From Paraburkholderia phenoliruptrix (GTDB lineage: Bacteria; Pseudomonadota; Gammaproteobacteria; Burkholderiales; Burkholderiaceae), in contig NZ_CADIKB010000011.1 of the NCBI RefSeq assembly GCF_902859825.1, forward strand, positions 1 to 64,000: a DNA stretch of 64,000 bases, in the 5' to 3' direction. This document shows, piece by piece, positions 17,648 to 27,274 of the stretch. The translations under genes were made by a program, and so were the position numbers. Positions within the stretch are counted from its first letter, which is position 1, and every line of letters begins with the position of its first letter. The notes below the pieces were generated by a model, which was not told where the DNA came from, ran no database searches, and saw only the letters and a list, made by a program, of their open reading frames with translations.

Positions 17648-19582
17648 ATGGCAGCTTCTCATTCCTCAGCTTCCCCCAGCACCGACTCCTCGAAGGAGCA
17701 TACGCAGCAGTCCGATACGAACGGCGCAACTCCTGCCGCGGGCATGCAGCAATTTTTCGACGCATGGTTGAACGCGTGGCGCTCGCTTGGCGCCGGGGCG
17801 GCCAGCAACGGCGCGCCGTTCGCGATGCCGCAGGTTGCGCCGATGCAAGGGGCGACGCCCTTTGGTCTACCGCCCATGCCGTCGTTTCCCGGCATGCCTG
17901 ACTTCAGCAAGCTGGCGGCGGGCGCCATGCCCGGCATGCCCGGCATGCCATCACTCGCCGGTTTGAACATCCCGGCCGCGGCGATTCCGCCTGAACGTCT
18001 GCAGAAACTGCAAGCCGACTACACGCGTGAAGCGATGGTGCTGTTGCAGCAGGCGGGCGGCAGCTGCGCCGCGCCGAAGGTGCCGGAGTTGAAGGACCGC
18101 CGCTTCAGTTCCGAGGCATGGAGCGCGACGCCGGCCTTCGCCTTCACCGCCGCCTGGTATCTGCTGAACGCACGCTATCTGCAGGAAATGGTGGACGCGC
18201 TCGAAGCCGAGCCGAAGGTCCGTGAACGCATCCGTTTCGCCGTTCAGCAATGGACGGCTGCCGCCTCGCCGAGCAATTTCCTCGCGTTGAATCCCGAGGC
18301 GCAAAAAACCTTGCTCGAAAGTCAGGGCGAGAGCTTGCGCCAAGGCGTGATGAATCTGCTCGCCGACATGCAGCGCGGCAAAATCTCGCAGACGGACGAA
18401 TCGCGCTTCGTCGTCGGCGAAAATCTCGCGACCACCGAAGGTTCCGTCGTCTTCGAAAACGACCTGATCCAGCTGATCCAGTACAAGCCGCGCACGGCGA
18501 CCGTGCGCGAGCGGCCGCTCCTCATCGTGCCGCCTTGCATCAACAAGTACTACATCCTCGATCTGCAGCCGGAGAACTCGCTCGTTGCGCATGCGCTCGA
18601 TTCCGGGCACCAGGTATTCCTGATTTCCTGGCGCAATGCGGATGCGTCCATCGCGCATAAAACGTGGGACGACTACGTCGGCGAAGGCGTGCTTACCGCC
18701 ATCCAGACGGTCAGCCGGATCAGCGGCCGCGAGCAGATCAATACGCTCGGTTTCTGCGTCGGCGGCACGCTGCTCGCCACGGCGCTTGCGGTGGCGGCGG
18801 CGCGCGGCGAACATCCTGCCGCGTCCATGACGCTGCTGACCGCGATGCTCGACTTTTCGGACACCGGCGTCCTCGACATCTTCGTCGACGAGGCGCACGT
18901 GCAGATGCGCGAGCAGACCATCGGCGGCAAGAACGGCGCGCCGCCGGGACTCATGCGCGGCATCGAATTCGCCAACACGTTTTCGTTCCTGCGGCCGAAC
19001 GACCTGGTGTGGAACTACGTCGTCGACAATTACCTCAAGGGGCGCACGCCGGTACCGTTCGACCTGCTGTACTGGAACAGCGACTCCACGAGCCTGCCGG
19101 GCCCCATGTACGTCTGGTATCTGCGCAATACGTACCTCGAAAACCGTCTGCGCGAGCCGGGTGCCGTGACCACCTGCGGCGAGCCGGTCGACCTGTCGAA
19201 GATCGACGTGCCCACTTTCATCTACGGGTCGCGCGAAGACCACATCGTACCGTGGCAAACGGCGTATGCATCGGTGCCGCTCCTCACCGGGCCGTTGAAG
19301 TTCGTGCTGGGCGCGTCGGGCCATATCGCCGGCGTGATCAACCCGCCCGCGAAAAAGAAACGCAGTTACTGGACGCTGGAAGGCGACGTCAAGACCTTGC
19401 CGGAGAATCCGGACGAATGGCTCGGCGACGCGAAGGAAGTGCCCGGAAGCTGGTGGCCCGAGTGGACCACGTGGCTCGATCAGTACGGCGGCAAGAAAAT
19501 CAAGCCGCGCGCCGCGGCGGGGTCGGAGGAATTCCCCGTCATCGAGCCGGCGCCGGGGCGCTACGTGCGGCAGCGCGAGTAA
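17648..19582 (+). CDS. phaC: Class I poly(3-hydroxyalkanoate) synthase PhaC
   Basis: PhaC polymerises 3-hydroxyacyl-CoA into PHA granules. The protein has 644 residues, longer than the roughly 590 of Cupriavidus PhaC1. The lipase-like box GFCVGGTLL gives catalytic Cys370, with Asp531 in YGSREDHIVPW and His559 in GASGHIAGVI completing the triad. The N-terminus (about 1-110) is variable: a Ser/Gln-rich start, then MQQFFDAWLNAWRSLGAG, then a Met/Pro/Gly-rich stretch with repeated PGMP units near residues 78-102. It is first in the order phaC-phaA-phaB-phaR. Confidence 0.96.
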   Translation: MAASHSSASPSTDSSKEHTQQSDTNGATPAAGMQQFFDAWLNAWRSLGAGAASNGAPFAMPQVAPMQGATPFGLPPMPSFPGMPDFSKLAAGAMPGMPGMPSLAGLNIPAAAIPPERLQKLQADYTREAMVLLQQAGGSCAAPKVPELKDRRFSSEAWSATPAFAFTAAWYLLNARYLQEMVDALEAEPKVRERIRFAVQQWTAAASPSNFLALNPEAQKTLLESQGESLRQGVMNLLADMQRGKISQTDESRFVVGENLATTEGSVVFENDLIQLIQYKPRTATVRERPLLIVPPCINKYYILDLQPENSLVAHALDSGHQVFLISWRNADASIAHKTWDDYVGEGVLTAIQTVSRISGREQINTLGFCVGGTLLATALAVAAARGEHPAASMTLLTAMLDFSDTGVLDIFVDEAHVQMREQTIGGKNGAPPGLMRGIEFANTFSFLRPNDLVWNYVVDNYLKGRTPVPFDLLYWNSDSTSLPGPMYVWYLRNTYLENRLREPGAVTTCGEPVDLSKIDVPTFIYGSREDHIVPWQTAYASVPLLTGPLKFVLGASGHIAGVINPPAKKKRSYWTLEGDVKTLPENPDEWLGDAKEVPGSWWPEWTTWLDQYGGKKIKPRAAAGSEEFPVIEPAPGRYVRQRE

Positions 19583-19697
19583 GCGTCCGGTCGCGCCGGG
19601 CGCAACGAAGCAAACGAGCAGGCTATTTCACGAGCAACGAGATTTTTAACTTGACGGGCCACGGTCTGCTGAACCGGTAAGCCCGGAGGATATGGAA

Positions 19698-20879
19698 ATG
19701 ACTGAAGTTGTGATCGTATCGGCCGCCCGCACGGCAGTGGGCAAATTCGGCGGGTCGCTGGCGAAGATCGCCGCGCCCGAACTCGGCGCGACCGTGGTTC
19801 GCGCGGTATTGGAGCGTGCGGGCGTGAAGCCCGAGCAGGTGAGCGAAGTGATCCTCGGTCAGGTGCTGACGGCGGGCTCGGGCCAGAACCCGGCGCGCCA
19901 GGCGTTGATCAAGGCGGGTCTGCCCACGGCGGTGCCCGGCATGACCATCAACAAGGTCTGCGGCTCGGGCCTGAAAGCGGTCATGCTGGCGGCCAACGCG
20001 ATCATCGCGGGCGACGCGGACATCGTGATCGCCGGCGGCCAGGAAAACATGAGCGCGGCGCCGCACGTGCTGCCCGGTTCGCGCGACGGCTTCCGCATGG
20101 GCGACGCGAAACTGGTCGACACCATGATCGTCGACGGCCTGTGGGACGTGTACAACCAGTATCACATGGGCGTGACGGCGGAAAACGTCGCGAAGGAATT
20201 CGACATCACGCGCGAGGCGCAGGACGCGTTCGCGGCGCTGTCGCAGAACAAGGCGGAAGCCGCGCAGAAGGCGGGCCGTTTCGACGATGAAATCGTGCCG
20301 ATCGAGATTCCGCAACGCAAGGGCGACCCGCTGCGTTTCGCCACCGACGAATTCGTGCGTCACGGCGTGACGGCCGAGTCGCTGGCGGGCCTGAAGCCGG
20401 CGTTCTCGAAGGAAGGCACGGTGACGGCGGCCAATGCGTCGGGTCTGAACGACGGCGCGGCGGCAGTGCTCGTCATGTCCGCGAAGAAGGCGGAAGCGCT
20501 CGGCCTCACGCCGCTTGCGCGCATCAAGGCGTACGCGAACGCGGGCGTCGATCCGAAAGTGATGGGCATGGGCCCGGTGCCGGCGTCCAAACGCTGTCTG
20601 GAGCGCGCGGGCTGGAGCGTGAACGATCTCGACCTGATGGAAATCAACGAGGCGTTCGCCGCGCAGGCGCTCGCCGTGCACAAGCAGATGGGCTGGGACA
20701 CGTCGAAGATCAACGTGAACGGCGGCGCCATCGCGATCGGCCATCCGATCGGCGCGTCGGGCTGCCGGATTCTCGTCACGCTGCTGCACGAAATGCAGAA
20801 GCGCGACGCGAAGAAGGGCCTGGCTTCGCTGTGCATCGGCGGCGGCATGGGCGTCGCGCTCGCGGTCGAGCGCATTTGA
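19698..20879 (+). CDS. phaA: Acetyl-CoA acetyltransferase (beta-ketothiolase) PhaA
   Basis: PhaA condenses two acetyl-CoA to acetoacetyl-CoA, the first step of polyhydroxybutyrate synthesis. The 393 residues equal the length of Cupriavidus PhaA. Cys88 in [13 protein letters not shown] is the acyl-accepting residue; [16 protein letters not shown] supplies the His, and [10 protein letters not shown] the second Cys. The ATG at 19698 is preferred to the one two codons upstream because GGAGGA at 19685-19690 is then correctly spaced. It lies 115 bases after phaC. Confidence 0.95.
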   Translation: MTEVVIVSAARTAVGKFGGSLAKIAAPELGATVVRAVLERAGVKPEQVSEVILGQVLTAGSGQNPARQALIKAGLPTAVPGMTINKVCGSGLKAVMLAANAIIAGDADIVIAGGQENMSAAPHVLPGSRDGFRMGDAKLVDTMIVDGLWDVYNQYHMGVTAENVAKEFDITREAQDAFAALSQNKAEAAQKAGRFDDEIVPIEIPQRKGDPLRFATDEFVRHGVTAESLAGLKPAFSKEGTVTAANASGLNDGAAAVLVMSAKKAEALGLTPLARIKAYANAGVDPKVMGMGPVPASKRCLERAGWSVNDLDLMEINEAFAAQALAVHKQMGWDTSKINVNGGAIAIGHPIGASGCRILVTLLHEMQKRDAKKGLASLCIGGGMGVALAVERI

Positions 20880-21055
20880 CGAAGCGCGGCCGCGGCGCGT
20901 TCAGGCGCCTTTGAAGTGGGAAGCGCGGTGAACACGTGGCGGAAAAGCGCGGTGTAGAAGCGTGCCGTTTGCCATAGACGGCGCGCGGTTGAGAGCAGCC
21001 TCGCCGGCCGGTCGCCCGGCGGCATGTGAATCAAGCATCAGGCGAGGTAGAGGTA

Positions 21056-21078
21056 GCCGGCCGGGCGAGCCGGCCGGC
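21056..21078 (+). repeat. GC-rich hairpin between phaA and phaB
   Basis: GCCGGCCGG (21056-21064) pairs perfectly with CCGGCCGGC (21070-21078) around GCGAG. A second GCCGGCCGG starts at 21003, giving an alternative pairing. No T-run follows. The hairpin sits about 30 bases before the phaB start and could set mRNA stability or relative expression within the operon. Confidence 0.5.
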
Positions 21079-21107
21079 GCCTCAAAAACGACAATGGAGT
21101 CCAGGTT

Positions 21108-21848
21108 ATGACACAGCGAATTGCGTATGTAACGGGCGGGATGGGCGGCATCGGCACGAGCATTTGCCAACGCCTGCACAAGGAAGGCTACAAGGTCATC
21201 GCGGGCTGCGGCCCGAATTCGCCGCGCCGCGTGAAGTGGCTGGACGAGCAGAAGGCGCTCGGCTTCGACTTCGTCGCATCCGAAGGTAACGTCGGCGACT
21301 GGGAATCGACCAAGGCCGCGTTCGACAAGGTGAAGGCCGAAGTCGGCGAAATCGACGTGCTGGTGAACAACGCGGGCATCACGCGCGACGTCGTATTCCG
21401 CAAGATGACGCACGAAGACTGGACCGCGGTGATCGACACCAACCTGACGAGTCTCTTCAACGTGACGAAGCAGGTGATCGACGGTATGGTTGAGCGCGGC
21501 TTTGGCCGCATCATCAATATTTCGTCGGTGAACGGGCAGAAGGGGCAGTTTGGCCAGACCAACTACTCGACGGCAAAGGCCGGCATTCACGGCTTCACGA
21601 TGTCGCTCGCGCAGGAAGTGGCCACCAAGGGCGTGACGGTCAACACCGTGTCGCCGGGCTACATCGGCACGGACATGGTGAAGGCGATCCGCCCCGACGT
21701 GCTGGAAAAAATCGTCGCGACGATTCCGGTGCGCCGCCTCGGCCAGCCGGATGAAATCGGCTCGATCGTGGCGTGGCTCGCGTCGGACGAATCGGGTTTT
21801 GCCACGGGTGCGGATTTCTCGCTGAACGGCGGTTTGCATATGGGCTGA
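21108..21848 (+). CDS. phaB: Acetoacetyl-CoA reductase PhaB
   Basis: PhaB is the NADPH-dependent short-chain dehydrogenase that makes (R)-3-hydroxybutyryl-CoA for PhaC. The 246 residues include the cofactor motif TGGMGGIGTSI, NNAGITRD, and the catalytic Ser-Tyr-Lys set in NISSVNGQKGQFGQTNYSTAK. The ending SGFATGADFSLNGGLHMG is typical. It follows phaA with a 228-base spacer containing GC-rich hairpins. Confidence 0.96.
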   Translation: MTQRIAYVTGGMGGIGTSICQRLHKEGYKVIAGCGPNSPRRVKWLDEQKALGFDFVASEGNVGDWESTKAAFDKVKAEVGEIDVLVNNAGITRDVVFRKMTHEDWTAVIDTNLTSLFNVTKQVIDGMVERGFGRIINISSVNGQKGQFGQTNYSTAKAGIHGFTMSLAQEVATKGVTVNTVSPGYIGTDMVKAIRPDVLEKIVATIPVRRLGQPDEIGSIVAWLASDESGFATGADFSLNGGLHMG

Positions 21849-21975
21849 GCTGGAGGCGCGCCGCTCACAAGGCAGCGCGTCGGCTCGGATGGTTCCGGCG
21901 GCGTCCCGGTTGCGCACAGGCCCGATTGCGCAGCCGGTACGCCGTCCGCGCTCTACTTGCGCTCAAAGGCGTTAC

Positions 21976-22578
21976 ATGACCACTACTACAAAGAAGGCAG
22001 CCGAACGACTGATCAAGAAGTATCCGAATCGGCGGCTGTACGATACCGAGACAAGCACGTACATCACGTTGACGGACGTGAAACAGCTCGTGCTGGACCA
22101 GGAGGATTTCAAGGTTATCGATGCGAAGAGCAACGAGGACCTGACGCGCGCGATCCTGCTGCAGATCATTCTCGAAGAGGAAAGCGGCGGCTTGCCGATG
22201 TTCTCGTCGTCGATGCTGTCGCAAATCATCCGTTTCTACGGCCATGCGATGCAGGGCATGATGGGCACGTATCTGGAGAAGAACATCCAGGCTTTCATCG
22301 ACATTCAGGCCAAGCTCGCCGACCAGTCGAAGAACCTGTATGAAGGCAAGGCGATGAACCCGGAGGTCTGGTCGCAGTTTATGAACATGCAGGCGCCGAT
22401 GATGCAGGGCATGATGACGAGCTACATCGAGCAGTCGAAAAACATGTTCGTGCAGATGCAGGAGCAGATGCAGAACCAGGCCAAATCCATGTTCGCGACG
22501 TTCCCGTTCGGGCCGGGCGGTGCCAATGCCGCGGCGCCCGCGAATCCGCAGCCGAATCCGGAAGCGGAGAAGAAGTAG
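21976..22578 (+). CDS. phaR: Polyhydroxyalkanoate synthesis repressor PhaR
   Basis: PhaR is a DNA-binding repressor that also senses PHA granules and controls phasin genes. The protein has 200 residues. The N-terminal domain [22 protein letters not shown] is the signature of the family. The middle is helical with Met/Gln-rich repeats ([31 protein letters not shown]), and the C-terminus is Pro/Ala/Asn-rich. The ATG at 21976 is chosen because the conserved domain starts there. It is the last gene of the PHA cluster. Confidence 0.94.
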   Translation: MTTTTKKAAERLIKKYPNRRLYDTETSTYITLTDVKQLVLDQEDFKVIDAKSNEDLTRAILLQIILEEESGGLPMFSSSMLSQIIRFYGHAMQGMMGTYLEKNIQAFIDIQAKLADQSKNLYEGKAMNPEVWSQFMNMQAPMMQGMMTSYIEQSKNMFVQMQEQMQNQAKSMFATFPFGPGGANAAAPANPQPNPEAEKK

Positions 22579-22835
22579 GATTTCCGGGTTGCATCCTCGC
22601 ATGCGTGCGGCTGCCCGCGGCGTGGGGCTTTGCGCGCTCGCGGCAGGCAGGGCGCTCGCGCGCTACGCCGGGCCCTCCCGGGGCAAGCTTGGCGGCGCGC
22701 GGTACAATAGCGGGTTGCGTGCGCGGCACGCTACATCAGAACCGGCGGCTGTGCTTTTTCAGTCGTCCGTCATCGCCGCGCCCTCTCCAGTACCGCCCTT
22801 TGTCGCCACGTCACCGCTATACGCCGGATTCACCT

Positions 22836-24227
22836 ATGTCGCAGACCACTCCCTCCGCCTCGCCGACGGCTTCCAGTCCGAAGGTTGGCTTCGTCAGCCT
22901 CGGCTGCCCGAAAGCGCTCGTCGATTCCGAGCAGATCATCACGCAGCTGCGTGCCGAAGGCTACGAGATTTCGGGCACGTATGACGGCGCGGATCTCGTC
23001 GTCGTCAACACCTGCGGTTTTATCGACGAGGCGGTGCAGGAAAGTCTCGACGCCATCGGCGAGGCGCTGAACGAAAACGGCAAGGTGATCGTGACTGGCT
23101 GCCTCGGCGCGAAGAAGAGCGCGAGCGGCTCCGGCCTCATCGAAGAAGTGCATCCGAAAGTGCTGGCCGTGACCGGCCCGCACGCGGTGGGCGAAGTGAT
23201 GCAGCACGTGCATACGCATCTGCCCAAGCCGCACGATCCGTTTGTCGATCTCGTGCCGGCGGCGGGCGTGAAGCTCACGCCGCGTCACTACGCGTATCTG
23301 AAAATTTCCGAAGGCTGCAACCATCGCTGCACCTTCTGCATCATCCCGTCCATGCGCGGCGATCTCGTTTCGCGGCCGGTCGCGGAAGTGATGCTCGAAG
23401 CCGAAAATCTGTTCAAGTCCGGCGTCAAGGAATTGCTCGTCATTTCGCAGGACACGAGCGCCTACGGCGTGGACGTCAAATATCGCACGGGCTTCTGGAA
23501 CGGCAAGCCGATCAAGACGCGCATGACCGATCTGGTCGGCGCACTCGGCGAACTCGCCGCGCAATACGGCGCGTGGGTGCGTTTGCATTACGTGTATCCG
23601 TACCCGAGCGTCGACGAAGTCATTCCGATGATGGCGGCGGGCCCATACAAGGGCCACGTGCTGCCGTATCTGGATGTGCCGTTCCAGCACGCGCATCCTG
23701 AAGTGCTGAAGCGCATGAAGCGCCCCGCCAACGCCGAGAAGGTCATGGAGCGTGTCAAGGCGTGGCGCGACATGTGCCCGGACCTGACGATTCGCAGCAC
23801 GTTTATCGCGGGCTTCCCGGGTGAGACCGAAGAGCAGTTTCAGACGCTCCTCGACTTCATTCGCGAGGCCGAGCTGGATCGCGTCGGCTGCTTCGCCTAT
23901 TCGCCGGTTGAAGGCGCGAGCGCGAACGAGCTCGACGGCGCATTGCCCGACGAAGTGCGCGAGGAACGTCGCGCGCGCTTCATGGAAGTCGCCGAGGAAG
24001 TGTCGGCCAAACGCATCGCGAAAAAGGTCGGCAAGACGCTCAAGGTGCTGGTCGACGAAGTCAATGCGGACGGCGGCGTGGGCCGCACGGCGGCGGATGC
24101 GCCGGAGATCGACGGCGTCGTCTATATCGCGCCGGCCGTGAAGGCGTCGAAGCGCTACAAGGTCGGCGACTTCGTGTCGGTGAAGATCACCGGCGCGGAC
24201 GGTCACGACCTCTGGGGCGAGGTCTGA
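22836..24227 (+). CDS. rimO: Ribosomal protein S12 methylthiotransferase RimO
   Basis: RimO is a radical-SAM enzyme that methylthiolates Asp88 of ribosomal protein S12. The 463 residues comprise an N-terminal UPF0004 domain ([32 protein letters not shown]), a radical-SAM domain with CNHRCTFC (Cys161, Cys165, Cys168), and a C-terminal TRAM domain. The ATG at 22836 lies just before the conserved domain; a TACAAT box at 22703-22708 may be its -10, as the phaR-rimO spacer is 257 bases. The stop is three bases before the kinase gene. Confidence 0.95.
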   Translation: MSQTTPSASPTASSPKVGFVSLGCPKALVDSEQIITQLRAEGYEISGTYDGADLVVVNTCGFIDEAVQESLDAIGEALNENGKVIVTGCLGAKKSASGSGLIEEVHPKVLAVTGPHAVGEVMQHVHTHLPKPHDPFVDLVPAAGVKLTPRHYAYLKISEGCNHRCTFCIIPSMRGDLVSRPVAEVMLEAENLFKSGVKELLVISQDTSAYGVDVKYRTGFWNGKPIKTRMTDLVGALGELAAQYGAWVRLHYVYPYPSVDEVIPMMAAGPYKGHVLPYLDVPFQHAHPEVLKRMKRPANAEKVMERVKAWRDMCPDLTIRSTFIAGFPGETEEQFQTLLDFIREAELDRVGCFAYSPVEGASANELDGALPDEVREERRARFMEVAEEVSAKRIAKKVGKTLKVLVDEVNADGGVGRTAADAPEIDGVVYIAPAVKASKRYKVGDFVSVKITGADGHDLWGEV

Positions 24228-24230
24228 GCG

Positions 24231-25187
24231 ATGACGGCAAGCATGCCCGGCAGGCCGGCTATCCTCGCGCTCGGCGAGGCGATGATCGAATTCAACCAGT
24301 CCGCGAAAGGCGAGCCCCAGTATCTGCAAGGCTTCGGCGGCGACACCTCGAACTTCTGCATCGCGGCGGCGCGGCAGGGCGCGCGCACGGGGTTCGTGTC
24401 CGCGGTCGGCGCCGATCATTTCGGGCGGCTGCTGATCGATCTGTGGGAGCGCGAGCAGGTGGATACGTCGCTCGTGCGCGTCGATCCGCATGCGTCGACC
24501 GGCGTCTATTTCGTGTCGCACGGTCCGGACGGCCATGCGTTCGACTATCTGCGCGCGGGTTCGGCGGCGAGCCGCTACGCACCGCACGACCTGCCGCTCG
24601 AGGCGATCGCCGCGGCCCAGGTCATCCACCTGTCCGGCATCAGTCTCGCGATCAGCCTGAGCGCGTGCGACGCGGCGCTCGAAGCCATCGCGCATGCCCG
24701 CGCCAACGGCGTGCGCGTGAGCTTCGACACCAATCTGCGCCTGAAGCTGTGGCCGCTTCACCGGGCGCGCGCGGTGATGCTCGAGGCCATCCGTCAAACG
24801 GACATCTGCCTGCCGAGCTGGGACGACGTCACGGAGCTGACCGGTTTGACCGGCCGCGACGAGATCGTCGACTTCCTGCTGTCGCACGGCCCGCGCGTCG
24901 TCGCACTGAAGCTCGGCAAGGAAGGCTCGTATATCGCGACGCCCGACGAGCGCCGTGTCGTGCCGGGCCACGTCGTGAATGCCGTGGATGCCACCGGCGC
25001 GGGCGACTGCTTCGGCGGCGCCTTTATCGCGCGGCTCGTCGAGGGCGACGATCCGTTCGAAGCGGCGCGTTACGCGAACGTCGCCGCGGCGCTGTCGACG
25101 CAAGGCTATGGCGCGGTGGCGCCGATTCCCTCGCGCTCGGCGGTCGAAGCGATTCTGGCGGGCCGAGCGCTGAGCGCTGAGCGCTGA
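24231..25187 (+). CDS. PfkB-family sugar kinase, 2-keto-3-deoxygluconate-kinase-like
   Basis: This 318-residue ribokinase-family protein shows the N-terminal LALGEAMIEFNQS, the substrate lid QGFGGDTSNFCIAAARQGA, and the C-terminal anion hole and catalytic base DATGAGDCFGGAF (Asp259). The N-terminus is most like 2-keto-3-deoxygluconate kinases, but the substrate is not certain. It begins three bases after rimO. Its 3' end contains GAGCGCT repeated in tandem, and the stop lies in this repeat. Confidence 0.82.
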   Translation: MTASMPGRPAILALGEAMIEFNQSAKGEPQYLQGFGGDTSNFCIAAARQGARTGFVSAVGADHFGRLLIDLWEREQVDTSLVRVDPHASTGVYFVSHGPDGHAFDYLRAGSAASRYAPHDLPLEAIAAAQVIHLSGISLAISLSACDAALEAIAHARANGVRVSFDTNLRLKLWPLHRARAVMLEAIRQTDICLPSWDDVTELTGLTGRDEIVDFLLSHGPRVVALKLGKEGSYIATPDERRVVPGHVVNAVDATGAGDCFGGAFIARLVEGDDPFEAARYANVAAALSTQGYGAVAPIPSRSAVEAILAGRALSAER

Positions 25188-25259
25188 GCGCAGTGCCGTG
25201 CCGTGCCGTGCGGTTGCGCCCGAGCAAAACAACCTGAGAGACTGAAAGAGGAGCAAGCG

Positions 25260-26444
25260 ATGCAACGGGACGTAGTGGTGGTAAGCGGTGTGCGTACGGC
25301 CATCGGCGGTTTCGGCGGCAGTCTGAAGGATATGGCGCCGAGCGAGCTCGGTGCGCGCGTCGTGCGCGAGGCGCTGGCGCGCGCCGGCGTATCCGGCGAC
25401 GAAGTCGGCCACGTGGTATTCGGCAACGTTGTGCATACCGAGCCGAAAGACATGTATCTCGCGCGTGTGGCCGCGATCAACGGCGGCGTCGCGCAGCACA
25501 CGCCCGCGCTCACTGTGAACCGCCTGTGCGGCTCGGGGCTGCAGGCCATCGTTTCGGCCGCACAGAGCGTGCTGCTTGGCGACGCGGACATCGCCATCGG
25601 CGGCGGCGCGGAGAACATGAGCCGCGCGCCTTACTCGATGCCGGCTGCGCGCTTCGGCCAGCGCATGGGCGACGCGCGCCTCGTCGACATGATGGTCGGC
25701 GCGCTGAACGATCCGTTCCAGTCCATCCATATGGGCGTGACGGCCGAGAATGTCGCGCGCCAGTACGGGATTTCGCGCGCGGCGCAGGACGCGCTCGCGC
25801 TCGAATCACATCGGCGCGCGGCGCACGCCATCACGAACGGCTACTTCAAGGAACAGATCCTGCCGATCACGATTGCGTCGAAGAAAGGCGACATGGTGTT
25901 CGACACGGACGAGCACACGCGCATGAACGCGTCGGCGGAAGATTTCTCGAAGCTCAAACCCGTGTTCGCGAAGGAAAACGGCACGGTGACGGCCGGCAAT
26001 GCATCGGGTATCAACGACGCGGCGGCCGCCGTCGTGCTGATGGAGCGCGGCGTGGCCGAGCAGCGCGGCATCAAGCCGCTCGCGCGCCTCGTGTCCTATG
26101 CGCATGCGGGCGTCGATCCGGCATACATGGGCATCGGTCCCGTGCCTGCGAGCCGCAAGGCGCTCGAACGCGCCGGACTGACGGTCGCGGATCTCGACGT
26201 GATCGAGGCCAACGAGGCGTTCGCCGCGCAAGCGTGCGCGGTCAGCAAGGAACTGGGCTTCGACCCGGCCAAGGTCAACCCGAACGGCTCGGGCATCTCG
26301 CTCGGCCATCCGATCGGTGCGACCGGCGCATTGATCACCGTGAAAGCACTGTATGAACTGCAGCGCGTGGGCGGCCGTTATGCGCTCGTCACGATGTGCA
26401 TCGGCGGCGGGCAGGGCATCGCGGCGATCTTCGAACGGATCTGA
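25260..26444 (+). CDS. bktB: Beta-ketothiolase of the BktB type
   Basis: Thiolases of this type condense acetyl-CoA with propionyl-CoA or longer acyl-CoA and can supply non-butyrate monomers for PHA. The 394 residues include Cys90 in NRLCGSGLQA, SGISLGHPIGATGALIT with the His, and MCIGGGQGIAAIF with the second Cys. The ATG at 25260 follows AAGAGGAGCAA. The sequence is clearly different from PhaA at 19698, so the window encodes two thiolases. BktB is the best-fitting subfamily, but a general acetyl-CoA acetyltransferase role cannot be excluded. Confidence 0.82.
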   Translation: MQRDVVVVSGVRTAIGGFGGSLKDMAPSELGARVVREALARAGVSGDEVGHVVFGNVVHTEPKDMYLARVAAINGGVAQHTPALTVNRLCGSGLQAIVSAAQSVLLGDADIAIGGGAENMSRAPYSMPAARFGQRMGDARLVDMMVGALNDPFQSIHMGVTAENVARQYGISRAAQDALALESHRRAAHAITNGYFKEQILPITIASKKGDMVFDTDEHTRMNASAEDFSKLKPVFAKENGTVTAGNASGINDAAAAVVLMERGVAEQRGIKPLARLVSYAHAGVDPAYMGIGPVPASRKALERAGLTVADLDVIEANEAFAAQACAVSKELGFDPAKVNPNGSGISLGHPIGATGALITVKALYELQRVGGRYALVTMCIGGGQGIAAIFERI

Positions 26445-26499
26445 ACCACGCCGGGCGAGGCGAAGCCCGGCAAGCCGTACCAGCAATGAGGAAGAACGG

Positions 26500-27138
26500 A
26501 TGCAGGAATTGAAATCGGTGGAAGGTGCGGCACGCCGCCGTAGATGGGCGGCGGTGAGCGTTGCAGCACTGCTGTCCGCGAGCGCGGCGGCTTTTTTTCC
26601 GGGCGCGGCTTGCGCGCAAAGCGACGCGGTGAAAGAACTCGCGGCGCCTCCGCCGATCCAGTTGCCGCTCAAGCCGAGCCCCGAATTTGCCAGGTTTGCG
26701 CGCTATAGCGGCACGCTCGGCTCGCGCCAGATCGTGTTGCGCCTTGGCCCGAAGACGGACGATCCGGCGGGCGTCCACGGCGAATACCAGTTCGCGGATA
26801 CCGGCGAGGTGATTCTGATCGCGGGCGACCGCGACGGCGACACGCTCGAAGTGGAGGAGTCGAACGACGGCACGCACATCACCGGGAACTGGGTCGGTAA
26901 GTTTGCCGCCGACGGTTCGCTCGCCGGCGACCGTATGAATGTCGACGATTCCGATCCGCAGCCGTTCGACCTCAAACCGCTCGCGGCGGGCCAGGCGGCG
27001 CCGGCCGCGGCAGCGAAGCCCGCGAAGGCGGGTGCTGCGCCGGCCGCGCCCCTGCAGCCGGTCCAGCCCGCATCGGCTCCCGCGGTGCGCGGCGGGCATC
27101 CGGTCGGCGGCGTCAGCAATCTGCAAACCGGCGAGTGA
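26500..27138 (+). CDS. Putative secreted protein of unknown function
   Basis: I do not recognise this 212-residue protein. It has an N-terminal signal peptide (basic AARRRRWA, then AVSVAALLSASAAAFFPGAACAQ). The centre has a beta-rich segment with ARYSGTLGSRQIVLRLG, GVHGEYQFADTGEVILIAGD and THITGNWVGKF, and a Pro/Ala-rich C-terminus. Repeated Gly/Asp/Thr patterns suggest a small beta-sheet domain exposed in the periplasm. The ATG at 26500 is supported by the signal peptide and GAGGAAG upstream. It lies 55 bases after the thiolase gene. Confidence 0.7.
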   Translation: MQELKSVEGAARRRRWAAVSVAALLSASAAAFFPGAACAQSDAVKELAAPPPIQLPLKPSPEFARFARYSGTLGSRQIVLRLGPKTDDPAGVHGEYQFADTGEVILIAGDRDGDTLEVEESNDGTHITGNWVGKFAADGSLAGDRMNVDDSDPQPFDLKPLAAGQAAPAAAAKPAKAGAAPAAPLQPVQPASAPAVRGGHPVGGVSNLQTGE

Positions 27139-27274
27139 CCCCCGTCCGCGCGGCAGGCGTGCAGTGCATGCGTGCCTGCGTGCGGCCGGGCGAGAATCCG
27201 CCGACTCGTCTACTCTTGCGTGAGCGGCGCGGCGTCGTCCGCTCATTGCATCGTCTTTCCTGATCGAATCCACC

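Noticed and set aside
22830..25730. A 966-codon open frame on the - strand opposite rimO, the sugar kinase and the thiolase
   Set aside because: It is rich in His/Arg/Ala with no domain pattern, and the three + strand genes are unmistakable. Long antisense frames are expected in high-GC DNA.
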